A stretch of 64,000 nt of DNA from Apostichopus japonicus (lineage: Eukaryota > Echinodermata > Holothuroidea > Aspidochirotida > Stichopodidae), in assembly GCF_037975245.1 (NCBI RefSeq), contig NC_092580.1, positions 33,876,001 to 33,940,000 of the forward strand. The letters are read 5' to 3'. A program made the translations under genes and the position numbers. Below are positions 45,601 through 58,510 of this stretch, one piece after another (positions within the stretch are counted from its first letter, which is position 1; each line of letters starts with the position of its first letter). Below the pieces are notes generated by a model, which did no database searches, was not told the DNA's origin, and worked only from the letters and a program-made list of their open reading frames with translations.

Positions 45601-46659
45601 CAAAATCGCATCTCTCTATACCTTGTCTGCAAAAAATGTCGTCAACTGTGTTTGGTGCTGCATAACGTTGTAACTGATTGTCCAACATGTAATTGGTTGT
45701 ATCAGAACACATCAGCCTACCGTATCCTCAATTGCTTTTGATCCTTTCCTCAATTATCTTTGGTATATGAAGACGTTTTGGGGATTTCTTGCAAATAAAC
45801 GTCCACTAAGTAACTTTGAAAGTATATTTGTCATCTCATTTTGTGTTCGTGTAGGTGTAAGGCTATGGAGAATCCTTACGGTATTTCTTGTCAAAAAGTG
45901 TTAAGAAGTGGTCAAAACTTAAACAGTAATTATACACGACAACGTGTTTTGACAAACAAAGTCTACGTCAACAATGTGAAATATGATGTTTTTTGGGGTT
46001 TCACGTTATTTTGCTTAAGAACGCAGGTCTTGTTCATGTGACGGTTTCTCATATATTTAGTGTAAGAACAGATGTTTCTTACTCACATGCAAAACCGTGC
46101 AAACTAAAGACTTTCGTATTAAAACATAATTGGATTGCATAATCTTACAGTCTATGTATAGTCATCTCTGTGTACACTTGTACAGTAACAGATGTGAAGA
46201 ATCTTACGGTAGAACGGACACCTAAAGATATTTAACGTGTTTTACACCAATGACAGAGTTCGAATAACTAAGACGTTCTTCTTCTTAAGTAAACTTTATA
46301 TCGTATACGTTTTGTGCCTTACAATTTTAGATGCAGGAGATTTATTGACTGCAGGTTGGTGTTTTGAAAATACTCTCCAATCGCGCCGTCTCCTGCTGAG
46401 GATCCGCCATATTATGAAAATAAAAGTAATATATAGAAATTACAAAATGGTTAATAAATCTCTTTTTTACAACAATGAGTGACAAATGCATGTGCTAGGT
46501 GAATTTATAGGAATGAGGGACTTACACACGATATTTTTTGTTTCTTTTTACACACTAGTTTTCCCGAATTGCAGACTCTGTTAATCAATTTTTGGTTACT
46601 TGCCTTAGCCTGGCAAGTAACGTTTGCCGTCAGCGTATGTGTATGCCTGTTTGTGTGAA

Positions 46660-47110
46660 TGTGACGCTTGTAAACACGATACCTCAAGATAAGTCACCTC
46701 TGCAGTCCTCTTTTTTGAAATGTTGCTCCCCTTAAGTAGTATACAAGAACCCTGTTGTCTTTGGGTGGAGGTCAAAGGTCATTTGGGGTCAACAGAGGGC
46801 AAACTATGGAAATCTAAAAAACTTGAAATCCTTGTAAACATTGTTACCAGATAGGAAGCTTTATTGGCTGTCATATTTTGCAGGTGGCTTCCCTAAAATG
46901 ATTACAAGAACGCTGTTATTTTTGGTGGAGGTCAAAGGTCACTTGGGGTCATGAAAGGTCAAACTCTGTAACACTTCATAAACACGAACCTTATAAACAC
47001 GATATACCAAGATAGGTTACATCACATATAATGGGTACAAGAACTCTATTATTTAGTGTGCATGGCATTTGGGGTCTGCAGAGGTGCAAATGGGCAAAAT
47101 ATCAAAAGTA
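46660..47110 (+). repeat. GGTCA-rich dispersed repeat, copy 2
   Basis: Two internal units each contain GGAGGTCAAAGGTCA (46767-46781 and 46927-46941) followed by TTGGGGTCA. CTTGTAAACACGATACC and similar words link it to 23865-24210. Confidence 0.7.
46769..46781 (+). promoter_or_regulatory. DR1 nuclear-receptor consensus AGGTCAAAGGTCA
   Basis: An exact DR1 word (two AGGTCA half-sites spaced by one A), the consensus for RXR-type and HNF4-type receptors. A second exact copy is at 46929-46941. Both sit in a dispersed repeat inside gene B intron 2. Whether they are bound is unknown. Confidence 0.35.
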
Positions 47111-47944
47111 CTTTATCTTGAGAACTTAACCTTCCAAAGCGATTATGTATACACGGTAAATTACCCAAAGGTCAGTCTCAATGAAGATGTGAAACTTATG
47201 CTTCCTGATACTAGTAAAACCTCCTTGCTGTTTTAGGTACATGCAATATGAATACCAGCCTGGGTTAGCTTGTTAACTACTCTTGTGCTGCATATGTAAT
47301 GCATTTAACGGCAAGTACGATTTCAAGATTGTAGATAGTTGGTTTGGTAGTAGGCCAGCCAGGAATGCCAAGGACGATGTCAAGATGGGATACAGAATGA
47401 CTTAACCTTCCAAAGATTATCTGTTAAGTTCCCATTGATAAATTTAGTTTGACTTTCCAATGTGACTATACTTTACAACTTCTTCCATACAGCCAGTACC
47501 TTTCCATTTCAAGGATAGAGTATAGCTTATAGATTTATCAGAGCCAGTTTGATTGCCAAATTATCGTACGGTCGTTTACTATTTGGACGACTGAAATGAG
47601 ATCTTCATCAGTTACTTATTCAATGTTAGCTGAATAGCTACGTTTACATATCACTCGGTTTCAATCTTTAAAACTAGCAACCCATTGCAAATTTAAGTGT
47701 ACATATCTATCGGATTCAATATTTAATACTCGCCACACATTGTAAATTTCTACCAGTAAAATCCATGTTATATCCGTATATGACACTCAGTAAACAATTT
47801 TCAGTCAGCCTAAAGTGTATCAATGAAATAATTCAGTGGCCTGACTATACTCACGTGGTTTTTAGCATCAGAGATTCCTCTCTGATTTTCGCTCATCATC
47901 ATCTCAAAACACCGGCGTCATCAACACTAAACTCAACGCCGTTG

Positions 47945-48690
47945 AGTCAAAGTTGAACGTTCTGTAGAGCAAAAATACCGTACACGTAATCACATCTAAG
48001 GTTCAAAATGAAAACTGTTGCGACCTACACGGTAACAAACAACCAAAAATGCATTCTACAACGTTATTTTATGTGTTTTATTGGGTTTATGGCTCAACTA
48101 TCTTGAAGAAATCTTAACTGCAGCATATTTTTATTTTATTTGGCGTGACACGCACATAAAGAGTTTATTCAACCTGTGACGTCACTTTATATAACGGGAT
48201 AGACTTGTCAAACTAGCTGACAATGGACAACACTTTGTCGTGTAATAATCGATCGATAGCCGCGAGTATTGAATGACCTCATTGGCGACATAATATTCTT
48301 GTATATACTGTATTGAAATTTGTTTGTTGATCAGTTGTCTAGAAAACGATAAGTGAAAGTCATTTTGGACAATGATAACAATACACACAATTATCGCTGT
48401 TTGGCTCGTCTCATTAATAGTGCAGACTATGCTATACCGCATAGGAAACACATTTTATTATCTGATGGATACTACTTTCACAATTGGTCCTCTTTCAGAT
48501 ATAGCAGACCGCCTACTCAATGTTTCCTTGTCTAACGGTGTCACTTGCTTATAAAGCGTTCACAATAAAACCAACGTTGAACTTGTCAACGTTCAACTTT
48601 GTCAGACTCCAAAGGCTCTAACTTGACTTTCTGTGTATACTTGTCTGAAACCGCGTTATACACAAATAAAAAAGTATTCCTAACGTTGGA
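47945..48690 (+). repeat. 0.74-kb repeat, left member of an inverted pair
   Basis: Matches 57780-58510 in opposite orientation along its whole length: AAATCTTAACTGCAGCA, TCAGTTGTCTAGAAAACGAT, CTATACCGCATAGGAAACAC, GATATAGCAGACCGCCTACT and AAACCGCGTTATACACAAAT are shared, with small indels. A short open frame at 48372-48554 is broken in the other copy, so it is not a conserved gene. Confidence 0.9.
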
Positions 48691-48899
48691 ACGGTGTATA
48701 ACGCTAAAGCTAACGAAATGCTTTGTCTAGCGATTACATCGATGTATCATACGTGATACCACCATGGCAATACCTACTCTAGTACTTTTTGAGAATAAAT
48801 CAAAAGTCCCGACAGTTCCCCTGACTTTCATATGTGAGATATTTAGAACCATGTTAGACCCCTTAATAATATATTATATGAATACAAGTATTTAAGTAC

Positions 48900-51050
48900 C
48901 AGAGCCATGTTCGCCGTGCTCGAAAATAATGGGGCGGTACCGCCTCAGACCTACGTGGAGGTGGTGTTGGATTTCTCCGAGAGGTATGTAGAGTATGTTA
49001 AAGCCACGGCCTCGCCCTTCTGCGACGCAACGATATATTTCTCCTTCCGCTTACTGGTTGTTTTACTGAAAAACCACACAGGCGATACTTAGATATCGTG
49101 GTGAGTGGTCTGAACGCCGTTTGCTAAGACCTTCCTCTCCGGGTAAAAATAGGTAAACCCTGTTTCAACTAAGGGGAAACATTGGTTATTGTTTACTCTA
49201 AAACTTTTGTTTTCACCAGTCTTTGAGTTCTCGGTCTTGAGAACGTCTAAATTTATTTCTTTTTTTGACGTTTGCTGTTGATGCCTTTTGTTTTGTTTGA
49301 CAGCTGAACTTATCTATGTTTGTTCCATTCTATGAAATTCATCACAAATCCCGAAAGGTGGTTTCGTTATTCCGTCCGGAAACATTATCTTCAGTCACAC
49401 TGGTGACATTTCTATGGTTTCGTAATGGTTTTGTCGTATGAAGAATTTCCAATGAGGTTCATCGTATCGGCAATAATGGTCTTGGCAGGATCTCTGTCAC
49501 GTGTCACTTACAAGAGCAGGGTACAATATGGCCTGTTCGAATAGAGGCTGTCCCGACCAATATAAATACACAGTTCAAGAAATTTACCAAGACATCCAAG
49601 TATAAGCTTAATAGTTCATTTAATTCTTCAAAGATACACACAGTTTTGCCTTTCTTTAATAAATAATTGAATATAATTCCAATATCACCCTGGTATGAGC
49701 ATGGAGTTGAGGTACTACGCAAAATTGAAACCATTTGCACGAGATTAACAAATGTTAGTGTTTTTCGGCAGACATTGTGTTTTCAAACTGAACATTTACT
49801 CAATACCCCAGCGGTTCGTTTACCCTACACAAATTAGGTTATACCTCATACATCGAGGATGTTGATTTTACAACATAATATTAACAGTATTTACTTGTGA
49901 ACACAATATTAAGAGTTCAAAGTTTCCAACGCTTCTCAGTATTTTTTTAGTTTCTCTTAGCCATAGAGATGTTACAACAGTCATTGTGGATTGAGTAGGC
50001 TGAGTCCGATGAAAGTCACGAATGGGATCCAAATTAACCCCAAACGGATACACAAGTGGCTTGGCTGGTTTTCCGTTTCTTACTATATAGCCAACATCAT
50101 TGTACTATAGATCCCTGGATTAAAGTTTTAGTACACAAAGGATTGTTCACTCATGCAAAAGATGACCCAGCTTATATACCAATAGTAAAATACACTGGCC
50201 TTTCAACTCTAATGTGACATCACCTTCCCGTCTTACATCTGATACTGCTTCTCCGAATGCTTTGATGCAAGACTTTGTTGAAAATTCGAATATTTGTTTT
50301 AAACCTTTGTCAATATACCACTTGAGGTGTAGCTAACAGTATCTTCTCTCAAAAATGCTTTCTAACAGAATTCTACTTGAACTAGACCCAAAACAATATC
50401 GTCGATGAAGATTTCTGATATGTCCTTGAAAATGGGAACAATTTCCGCAAATTTAGGTTTACAGAGCTTCAGGTACTTAAATAGACCTACCACACTATCA
50501 CCTATGACACCGAATAAGTGATCATCTCTGAACACTGAGATGAAATATGGATTTCTGGGTTCTTGAAGATGGGGAAAGTTTCCGCAAATTTGGGCACATG
50601 AATAGACCATCAGACTCGATGACACCGAATAAGTGATCATCTCGAACATCACGTACAATAGTCTCCGGTGTAATTTAATAGCTGAATGGTCTGGAGGAAA
50701 TCATGGGATGGTTTGGCTCTGTCACGCATCTGATAATAATGACATTCCCAACAATTCTTTGTAATTATACGGTTAAATTATTAGGGAGTGATTGAATGAA
50801 CTATCTAATTTCCTTTGTTTTTTCTGGTCTCAAAACTTTGCAATCTGTCTCTATGTTATATTTCTTTGTTTATCAGATAGCAATCATAAGCGTGCCAACA
50901 TGCAGCTGCCTTGCAATTGGTAAATAGTGTTTGTATTCATCGGCGGGTATAAGTGTAAATCGTATTCTTTATCTTTCCAATGATGTCGAATACGAAAACA
51001 CTCTACGTTAGGGTCCCACCCCAGCCACTCGATACTCACAGGACGACTCC
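48900..51050. other. Intronic stretch, no feature recognised
   Basis: Only short chance frames. A local duplication around GACACCGAATAAGTGATCAT occurs twice (about 50506-50525 and 50621-50640), with AATATGGATTTCTGGGTT-type sequence nearby. Confidence 0.45.
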
Positions 51051-51599
51051 TTTCATTCTCGAAACCCGTTTCTTCCTAATGTATTAGATATGGAACTGTG
51101 GGCACCTTCTGCATGAGAGCCCACAAGTGAGGACGTTTGCATCAAACCAACAATTTTAGCTTTGTGAATGATCATCGTCTGTAATCGGAACTTGAAACTA
51201 CATCTAAGTCTGCCTTTCGTTTGGAATTTAATACGAATATCTAGCCAGTTTGATTGTACAGTCAATTCAAATCGTGGTTGTCGCATTGTTATGCATAGTT
51301 CATTAACACCGTCGGTCGAAAGACATGTTATCGAGAAAGCGTACCGGATCTTCGAGCTATACTTTCTCATTGGTATCACATTCAACGTTTTTGGTTGCTC
51401 CAAAGTCCAAATCACCATCACTAGATAGTTCCGGTCCCTTGCTCGTGATTCGTCGTATGTAATCTCTTTGCATCTTTCACATAGTAAACCTCATTCCTCT
51501 CAGTCTTCATCGGAACCTGATTCTCATCTTTCCGTGACCCCTTCCTGAACGTCCACATGTCCAGTTGACGAACGGTTGATGATGTTCGTGATTGCTTAG

Positions 51600-51760
51600 A
51601 GGATCGGTCGTTTTCGTAATAGATGACATATGATGCGTTTTCATGTTTCTGACTCAAGCATCCCAGCTGCTTAGGAATATCTTTTCACAAACGTTACATG
51701 CGTTGGTCTTGTCCAGTTGGGAGTCTGACCTCAATATATGACCGTTACAAGCAAATTTTC
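51600..51760 (-). pseudogene. C2H2 zinc-finger remnant
   Basis: Minus-strand NACNVCEKIFLSSWD (CxxC at 51688-51699) has the C-x2-C-x-K-x-F start of a C2H2 finger. A frame change follows directly and QKHEN/MKTH-like residues appear in the neighbouring frames, as expected for a frameshifted finger. Three minus-strand frames abut here (51878-51654, 51657-51421, 51421-51053), suggesting a formerly longer reading frame. Confidence 0.35.
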
Positions 51761-51777
51761 GAGCACAGCTACTTGAC

Positions 51778-51785
51778 CCGGAAGT
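51778..51785 (+). promoter_or_regulatory. ETS-type site CCGGAAGT
   Basis: Exact core of the ETS motif, common in TATA-less animal promoters, 53 bp before the candidate start at 51838. Confidence 0.25.
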
Positions 51786-51837
51786 AATTGTTTCGCGCAA
51801 ATCCGGTTCTACGGACTTCGGTTCGCTACTTCCATGT

Positions 51838-52011
51838 ATGGATGTAATCGGTAAAATTCGCAAACATCCCAATGTCATTCGGGTTTACGAGTATCGTAGC
51901 TCGATAAAGGATACTTTAGAGACTCAAATACGATCATTTCCGGAAAGAAACGAAGATTTTACCAATAGAACAGTGCATTTTCTTATCGACGACCAACGCA
52001 AAAACATAAAG
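51838..52011 (+). CDS. Candidate first exon of an unknown gene nested in gene B intron 2
   Basis: 58 codons from ATG 51838 to a perfect AAG|GTAAGT donor, phase 0. The peptide is charged and protein-like (KIRKHPNVIRVYEYRSS; HFLIDDQRKNIK) with no family recognised. The ETS-type site just upstream and the strong donor support a real exon; I could not find the next exon with confidence. Confidence 0.35.
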
Positions 52012-54004
52012 GTAAGTCAAATCGAGTCGACGTCTATCGTTATGTGACTTTCGCGTCTTAGACAACTTTTAACCGTAAAAATAGCATTTTTGTAATATAT
52101 AAGCTTGAATCTTACTCATATTTTTCAGAAAAGTTGTAACTCCCCCGAAAAGTGTGATTTTTTGGTCAACGAAAATGGTGCTCCTATGTGGTTTTGGTTG
52201 CCCCTAATACATGTATCCTAACGTACATAATACACATATACACGAAAGCACCGTATCCTATAACGTGCAGCCTAGCGCTATATGTCGACTATGATGTAGC
52301 TAGTGCTAGATTTGCAACGTCTCGTATTTTTCGTAATCTTTCTATTCGGCATAGATTCCCTTCATTTTTTTGCGTTAATATGGAAAAATCAGGGAGTTGA
52401 TAAGTCACGGTACTACTGATTGCTACTAAATAGTTAAAATTTAAAAATTCGAGGGCATAGCGGACAGTAATATTACTCCTAGTACAAGCCTAGGCTAGCC
52501 TATAGGCCTAGTACTTTTGTATTTACTAAAGTAATATACTACGACAAGTTTTTACCACAGGTAGGCCCTAGCCTAGTTTTAGTAATACTAGAATACCTGC
52601 ATAGTTTAGTCCAATTTTAATAATGGACTAAGGCTTATAACCTTTAGTTCTTAGCCTACGCCTTCTTGTCCTTGTGTAATATTAATAATTCTAAGGGGCC
52701 TGTTCTTGAAAAGATTTGGACTGCATAAGATACAATTTAGTATTATTATTATTATACAAAAATTATTAGTAGTACTAGTAGACTGCCTTTGTACTATGTA
52801 TAAGTTAAGATCATGGCTTATTATGAGTTTTATTAAAGCTGGACTGGGTGAAAATTTCCTCCATGCTGGGATCGGGATCCATTTCAATGTCACTTTGTTA
52901 CAAGTGTTCAAGACCGGTATTAGATCCATGACTTAAGTCTAGGCCCAATTCCCTATTCTTAATATGTAGAGCAAGATACGTAACACAGAAATAAAACTAG
53001 CTTGCTTTATACTGCTTACACTTTTTACTTATTGCTATTACAGTTAGACCTACTGCTGGTACTTGAGAACAATTGCACCTCATAGAGCCATGTAGTTGTA
53101 CATAGCTACTTATAATTCCAGGTGACTTAAAACAATATCAGGGATCATTTTGTGACAACATGTTTTGCTGTTAACGAGAGTTTACGATCTTTTTATTGTT
53201 ATGTTGTTTTCTATGATAGGTACAGTAGTAGAAGTACTTAGTTAGTCATTCACGTACAGTCTTCCCTATGTGTGTGTGTCACACACAGATTTCTCTAAGG
53301 TGCTTCCCATGTATATATGACCAAAAAAAAGTTATTCCCAAAAAGAAGAAAAGTTTCATTCACTATTAGATTTGTTTTGTTATGTATAATGACTAACATT
53401 GCAAAATGCAGTTCCACTGGTATTAAGTATTAGCCCAGAGAGCTTCCAGAGTTTATTACATCCTCATGTTTATTATCCTCATATCTGAAGTCTTCATATA
53501 AGAGTTTATTTATAGAAATCTGCTAATAAATGTAGTCTCACATTCTATTTAATACTATATATCTTTAAGTTACTAGCTCTGTTATATGTACCCGTAGTAA
53601 GAAGGAATGCAGCCTGTGGATCAGTTAAGTGCCTGTTGTTACAACTCTGCTCCAAACTATTGTTTGTTTAATCAGGTTGTATTATTAGTGTGCTACCTTT
53701 AAGCAATTTTGTTTTCTATATATATGTAATTTACATTTTTCCTCAGTTTCTGTTATACTCTTATAGAAAGAACAAGTTGTGTGCAGCAACAGGCTGTAAT
53801 ATACTCAGCAGTCTCATGCCTATTCTCTAGCTAACTCGAACAGGGTATTGGCCCAGACACATACACTGGAAGTAAACTGTGTAGAATAGATTGTTGTTTG
53901 GAATTTATGTGCTGATTTTGGAACCATTTCTTGGGAAATGTCGGTACTTAAATTGGTTGATTTAGTCGTGACAACTGACCAATGTGGCTGGAACAACAGA
54001 AGAT

Positions 54005-54450
54005 ATGACGTGGAAAATTAACAAAATGGATGGCTCGAACTGGCTGACATGGAATTTCCAGATGAGACATTTGTTTCTTGCAAAAGGCCTGTGGGCTATG
54101 AGGATGGCTCAGGAAAGTTGGGGGTTACTGTATGTGAGAAGTAGAAGAGTGCAAACTTGAAAAAGACACAACTGGCATTTTTCATCATTGTGCTTGCAAT
54201 AGCATCTAGTCAGCTGGAATTAATTACAACAAGTGACAAACCAAGTGATGCTTAGGATGCCTTGCGTACTCTGTTCGAAAAGGATTCTCTAACCAACAAA
54301 ATTCAGCTCAAGAAAAAGTACCTCAGAACTGAAATGGCAGAGGGCAAGTCAGTTGGAAATAATTTGAATTATATGAAAGGAAGTATGAATCGTTGGGATG
54401 CTATTGGTGCTCCTATTTCTGAAGAAGACCAGGTTGTTAAAGTTATATGT
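54005..54450 (+). pseudogene. Ty1/copia-type retrotransposon gag relic
   Basis: KMDGSNWLTWNFQMRHLFLA at the start, a TSDKPSDA..DALRTLFEKD middle and IGAPISEEDQVV at the end are the diagnostic blocks of copia-type gag (UBN2 family), in the right order and spacing. A frame break near 54110-54165 and in-frame stops (one at about 54253) disable it. No LTR, protease or reverse transcriptase was seen nearby, so it is an isolated fragment. Confidence 0.8.
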
Positions 54451-55129
54451 CAAGTTTGGACTTATTTATTTACTTTCTACTCTTACCTTTTACTTTTATA
54501 TATTTGTCTTTTAATTTTAATCTTATGCTATATGTCACAGGTATATCTCACCATTTCAAAGTTACAAAACTATCCATCCTGCCACCTGAACTGTTTTTGT
54601 TATGTCATGCCTTCACTATGCCACCTTGAAATACCCCTTCCAGTCATAATGCACTTGACATTGTGTGTGATTTTTTTTCAGACAATATTATTGTATGAAG
54701 TCTTCACAGTATGAAGTGAGTTTCATTTCAAGAAGTATTCAAATTTTGTTAAGCTGTTCCTTCCATTTGAACAAAGTATTTCACTTTGAAGTGATCAAAG
54801 TAATTTATATTTCATGCCCATATTTTCACAGGACATTAAAACATGTTCTTTCATGGAGAGTGTCACACCAAATGTTTTTTGTTTTCTTTTTTCTGTTGCT
54901 TAAAGTGCCTTATTGTTACAGTTATAAAATCAATAAAAGACCAGGCAACTCTATTTCCACTGTTGACTAATGTTCTACTATGCATGTGCAAAAGAAAAAG
55001 AAAACAGCCCTACTCAAAATATTTGGTCAGAGTATCCATAGAACGTAATGTATCCAAACGCGTCCTGTGTACTGACAGTCCGCTTTTAATTAAAGTCCCC
55101 ATATGTGGCAAAACCACCTCATCCCTCCA

Positions 55130-55290
55130 AAATACCCTAACTCTTCCCAAAGCTGGTGAACACCACACCCATCCCAAAGCTGGAAAACTCCAAACCCTTC
55201 CCCAAATCCGCTAAGCACCACATTTCCTCCCCAAAACCCCTAAAAACACCACACCCCTCCCCTAAACAACACACCCCTACCCAAGCCACA
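55130..55290 (+). repeat. C/A-rich simple tandem stretch
   Basis: Loose repeats of CCCAAAGCTGG, ACACCACACCC and CCCCTAAA words of about 28 bp. The open frames on both strands reflect low complexity. Confidence 0.6.
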
Positions 55291-55961
55291 GTACTTAACT
55301 TCAATATTGGCAAGTGGTTATGTAGTGTGATACATGAACCAAACAAGGATTGGTATTGACTGGAAAACTGTTAACTGATATTTATTGATGAATATAAGCA
55401 ACAGATGAGTACCCAGCTTTGCAGAATCTCACTGAGTAAGGGCTACTGTGGAATTATGGTAAGTGGGTAAGTATAAATCATTTGGTATTGTAGGTATAAA
55501 TCATTCGGAATTGTTGGAAGTTCCTTAGAAAGCAACTAGAAATAAGGTTTGGCCTAGGCCATGTTACCTTTGTATATTCGACATGTGGTATGACCCCTTC
55601 AGTTTTGACAACAGACTCTGGAAAATTTGTGTTACCTTAATAGTTACCGCCATTAATTTAGCTAGAAAGTAAACACCATCTCCCTTGCCCCCTCCCCAAT
55701 TTTGTCTCTCTTACCCCTCCCATACGCAGCTCTCAGTAATTTCACATTTTACCTAATCATATATTAGAATTTGGGACAAAATTTCTTCCAAACCTTAGCA
55801 CAACTTAAATTACTTAATTTCACGCCACAAAACCTAACATTCCTAATAGACCGTACACTAAAGGAATGGGTTCCACTACATTGAAAACGATTTGAGTGAA
55901 GTCTTGTAGGTAGTAGCCCATAGCATGAAAACGGCTTGGCGAAAGTCTACCTAATTTCAAA

Positions 55962-56144
55962 ATGGCGGCGACAGCAACAAAATCGCCGAGTCTAGGTAAT
56001 CGTTTTGTGACTGGCCGTCTTAGACAACCATTTCACCGAAACTTTACAGCATCATGTAGGAGAGTACAAGATCCACAAATGGGAGAACTTTTTTGCTGTA
56101 ACTCTCTTTCGTTGGTTCGTTTTGACCTATTTTGTGTCAGTTAG
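55962..56144 (+). CDS. Weak candidate short ORF/first exon
   Basis: AAAATGGCGGCG is a good start context and the 60-codon frame begins MAATATKSPSLGNRF; a GTAATC donor follows after 34 bases. Animal first exons often look like this, but there is no family match or downstream exon, so support is weak. Confidence 0.15.
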   Translation: MAATATKSPSLGNRFVTGRLRQPFHRNFTASCRRVQDPQMGELFCCNSLSLVRFDLFCVS

Positions 56145-56399
56145 GAATACATGTGTGAGGACGAAGTTGGATTGCAATCGTTGTTTCATAGGTTTTCGTT
56201 GATTTTTTCTCGGGTATCTTTGCCCTACCATACATTGGAATTACTTTTAATCCATTCTGTGAGGTTCCGGTAAGTTGTAAACTATCAATGTCTGTAAATT
56301 CTGTGAGTGAAATGTAGGACCGACTTTACGTTCAATGCGGGCAAATTCAAATTTAATGATATGCGTGATCGTTGATCATTCTTCGAGGTCACGGGGTCA

Positions 56400-56580
56400 G
56401 ACTTCCAACTGTTGTCCTCTACATCGTGTTTTAGGTCATATTGTATTAAGTCGTCCGTCTTGAGCAAGACCTTTGACACGTATTACACACATATTTCCTC
56501 TTTGCCACATATTACACACATATTTCCTCTTTGCCACATGTACACTCTTCAAATGTCGTTGAAGATGATGTCGGAGCTTA
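56400..56580 (-). pseudogene. C2H2 zinc-finger remnant with duplicated linker
   Basis: On the minus strand LRHHLQRHLKSVHVAKRKYV runs into a CN.C pair (CxxC at about 56476-56487). After a one-base frame change, DDLIQYDLKHD follows. This is a finger end, a linker and a second finger in which one His appears as Tyr. A 30-bp direct duplication (TTACACACATATTTCCTCTT twice) lies in the linker. Decayed. Confidence 0.4.
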
Positions 56581-57779
56581 AGCCCCTTCGGATTTGGTAA
56601 ATAACTAAGAAAGTTGCAATAAGAGATTATGGTATTAACGGTTTGAAGTCTATTGACTAGATGAATGAGCACTAATTTCCTTTATAATATGCTTAAAGAA
56701 ACAATATAAGTTACTCTCAAATAGGAATGCAACATAGGCCTATGACTTACCTGCAATCATGTTATCTCTAGTCTACTTGGCTATAGTATATTAATTAATC
56801 AGTAACAAGTGCCATGAAGAAATTTGGTTCTTTCGTTGTGGTAATGTTGATTGTAGTAAATTCTCCGCAAGGAGTGATGCTAAAACATTTTACGTGTTAA
56901 CGTTCGGTATACCAGATACATGTTACCAAAACACACTCGACGATGTACGGATATAAGTACATACCTTCACTCATACAATAGTTTATAACGGTTCAACATT
57001 TGACCCTTATTCAGATTTCTGTGGGCAAAGAAGAAATTAATTGGCCATCATTGACAAACATACTGATAACACTTAACCGTAAACTTCTTTATTTGCTAGA
57101 TACATTTAAAACAAACCAAAACAGCCATTTTGATTTATTACGAGAAGTATATATTGACATTTCAATTACCGAGATAAAAAAGTTGCCATAAATAATGTCG
57201 TTTATCAATTAACGCTTTGTATCACATTGTAGTTATTAAAGTATGTTCGACTATATTAGTATCAAGCACTAGACTTTATCTAATCTCTATGCATAAAATT
57301 TCAGTATCTTCTTGTTATACACCGTTCTAAAGTTACAGGACACTGCAGGAACGATATTACTTTGACAAAATGCAAACATTTTGTGAAGAAAAACTAATTG
57401 TAAATGAAAACGTAAAGATGCATGATAAAGCTAAGTATGAGATATAGCAACATAAATGTAAAAGATTGTTGACTCGATTGTCAAATGGAAACTCAAAATG
57501 CCAAGTCGACAAGAACTCAATTGATACAATTAGCAGCAAATAAATAAAACAAGAACATGTCGACAGATATGTTGCTCAAAAAATTTAAGAAAATATTGTA
57601 ACATAGGCAATATACACAAAACAAAAAAATAATGAATTAAAAACTAAGCTGAGAATACAAAGGACCATTTAATTATTTAATTTATTTATAACTACAAATT
57701 TGAGCCCAAAACAAGTGAATCACTAAAAAAGAAAAAGACAAATGCAAGAACGTTAAAGAAATAAAAAAGGTTAGTGCTG

Positions 57780-58510
57780 CAAAAGTTATGAAAACTTTCT
57801 TATTTGTGTATAACGCGGTTTCAGACAAGAATGAACAGCAACACAGCAAGACAATTTAGGGCCTTTGGAGTCTGACAAAGTTCAACGTTGGTTTAATTGT
57901 GAACGCTTCATAAGCAAGTGACACCGGTAGACAAGGACAAATTGAGTAGGCGGTCTGCTATATCTAAAAGAGGTCCAATTGGAAAGTAGTATGCATCATA
58001 TGAAATGTGTTTCCTATGCGGTATAGCATAGTTTGCACTATTAATGAAACGAACCAAACAGCGATAACGTGTGTCGTTATGTGTGTATTGTTATCATTGT
58101 CCAAACTGACTTCCACTTATTGTTTTCTAGACAACTGATCAAAAAACACATCTTAATACAGTATACAAGAATATTATATTAGCAATGAGGTCACTCAAAC
58201 GCGCGGCTATCGATCAATTTTACACGACAAAGTGTATATTGTCGGCTAGTTTGACAAATCCAAACCAGTTATACGTCACAGGTTTGAATACAATCTTTAT
58301 TTGTGTTTAACACCAAATAAAAAAATGTGCTGCAGTTAAGATTTCTTCAAGATACCTTAGCCATAAACCTTATATAACACATATACAGATGCTGTAGAAA
58401 TGAAGTTTTTTTTTTGTTACTGAGTAGATTGCAATAGTTTCCTTTATGTATTTCACATGTGAATACGTAAGTTTTTTTTTTTTTTGCTACAGAATGTTCA
58501 GCTTTGACCC
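57780..58510 (-). repeat. 0.74-kb repeat, right member of the inverted pair
   Basis: Reverse-complement partner of 47945-48690, about 9.1 kb apart, similarity estimated by eye at 75-80 percent. It shows a 10-bp insertion (about 58068-58077) and A/T-run differences relative to the left member. Confidence 0.9.

Noticed and set aside
48372-48554. Small ORF with a signal-peptide-like hydrophobic start
   Set aside because: It lies in a repeat whose partner copy (57780-58510) has a 10-bp insertion and early stop in the same frame, so the frame is not conserved.
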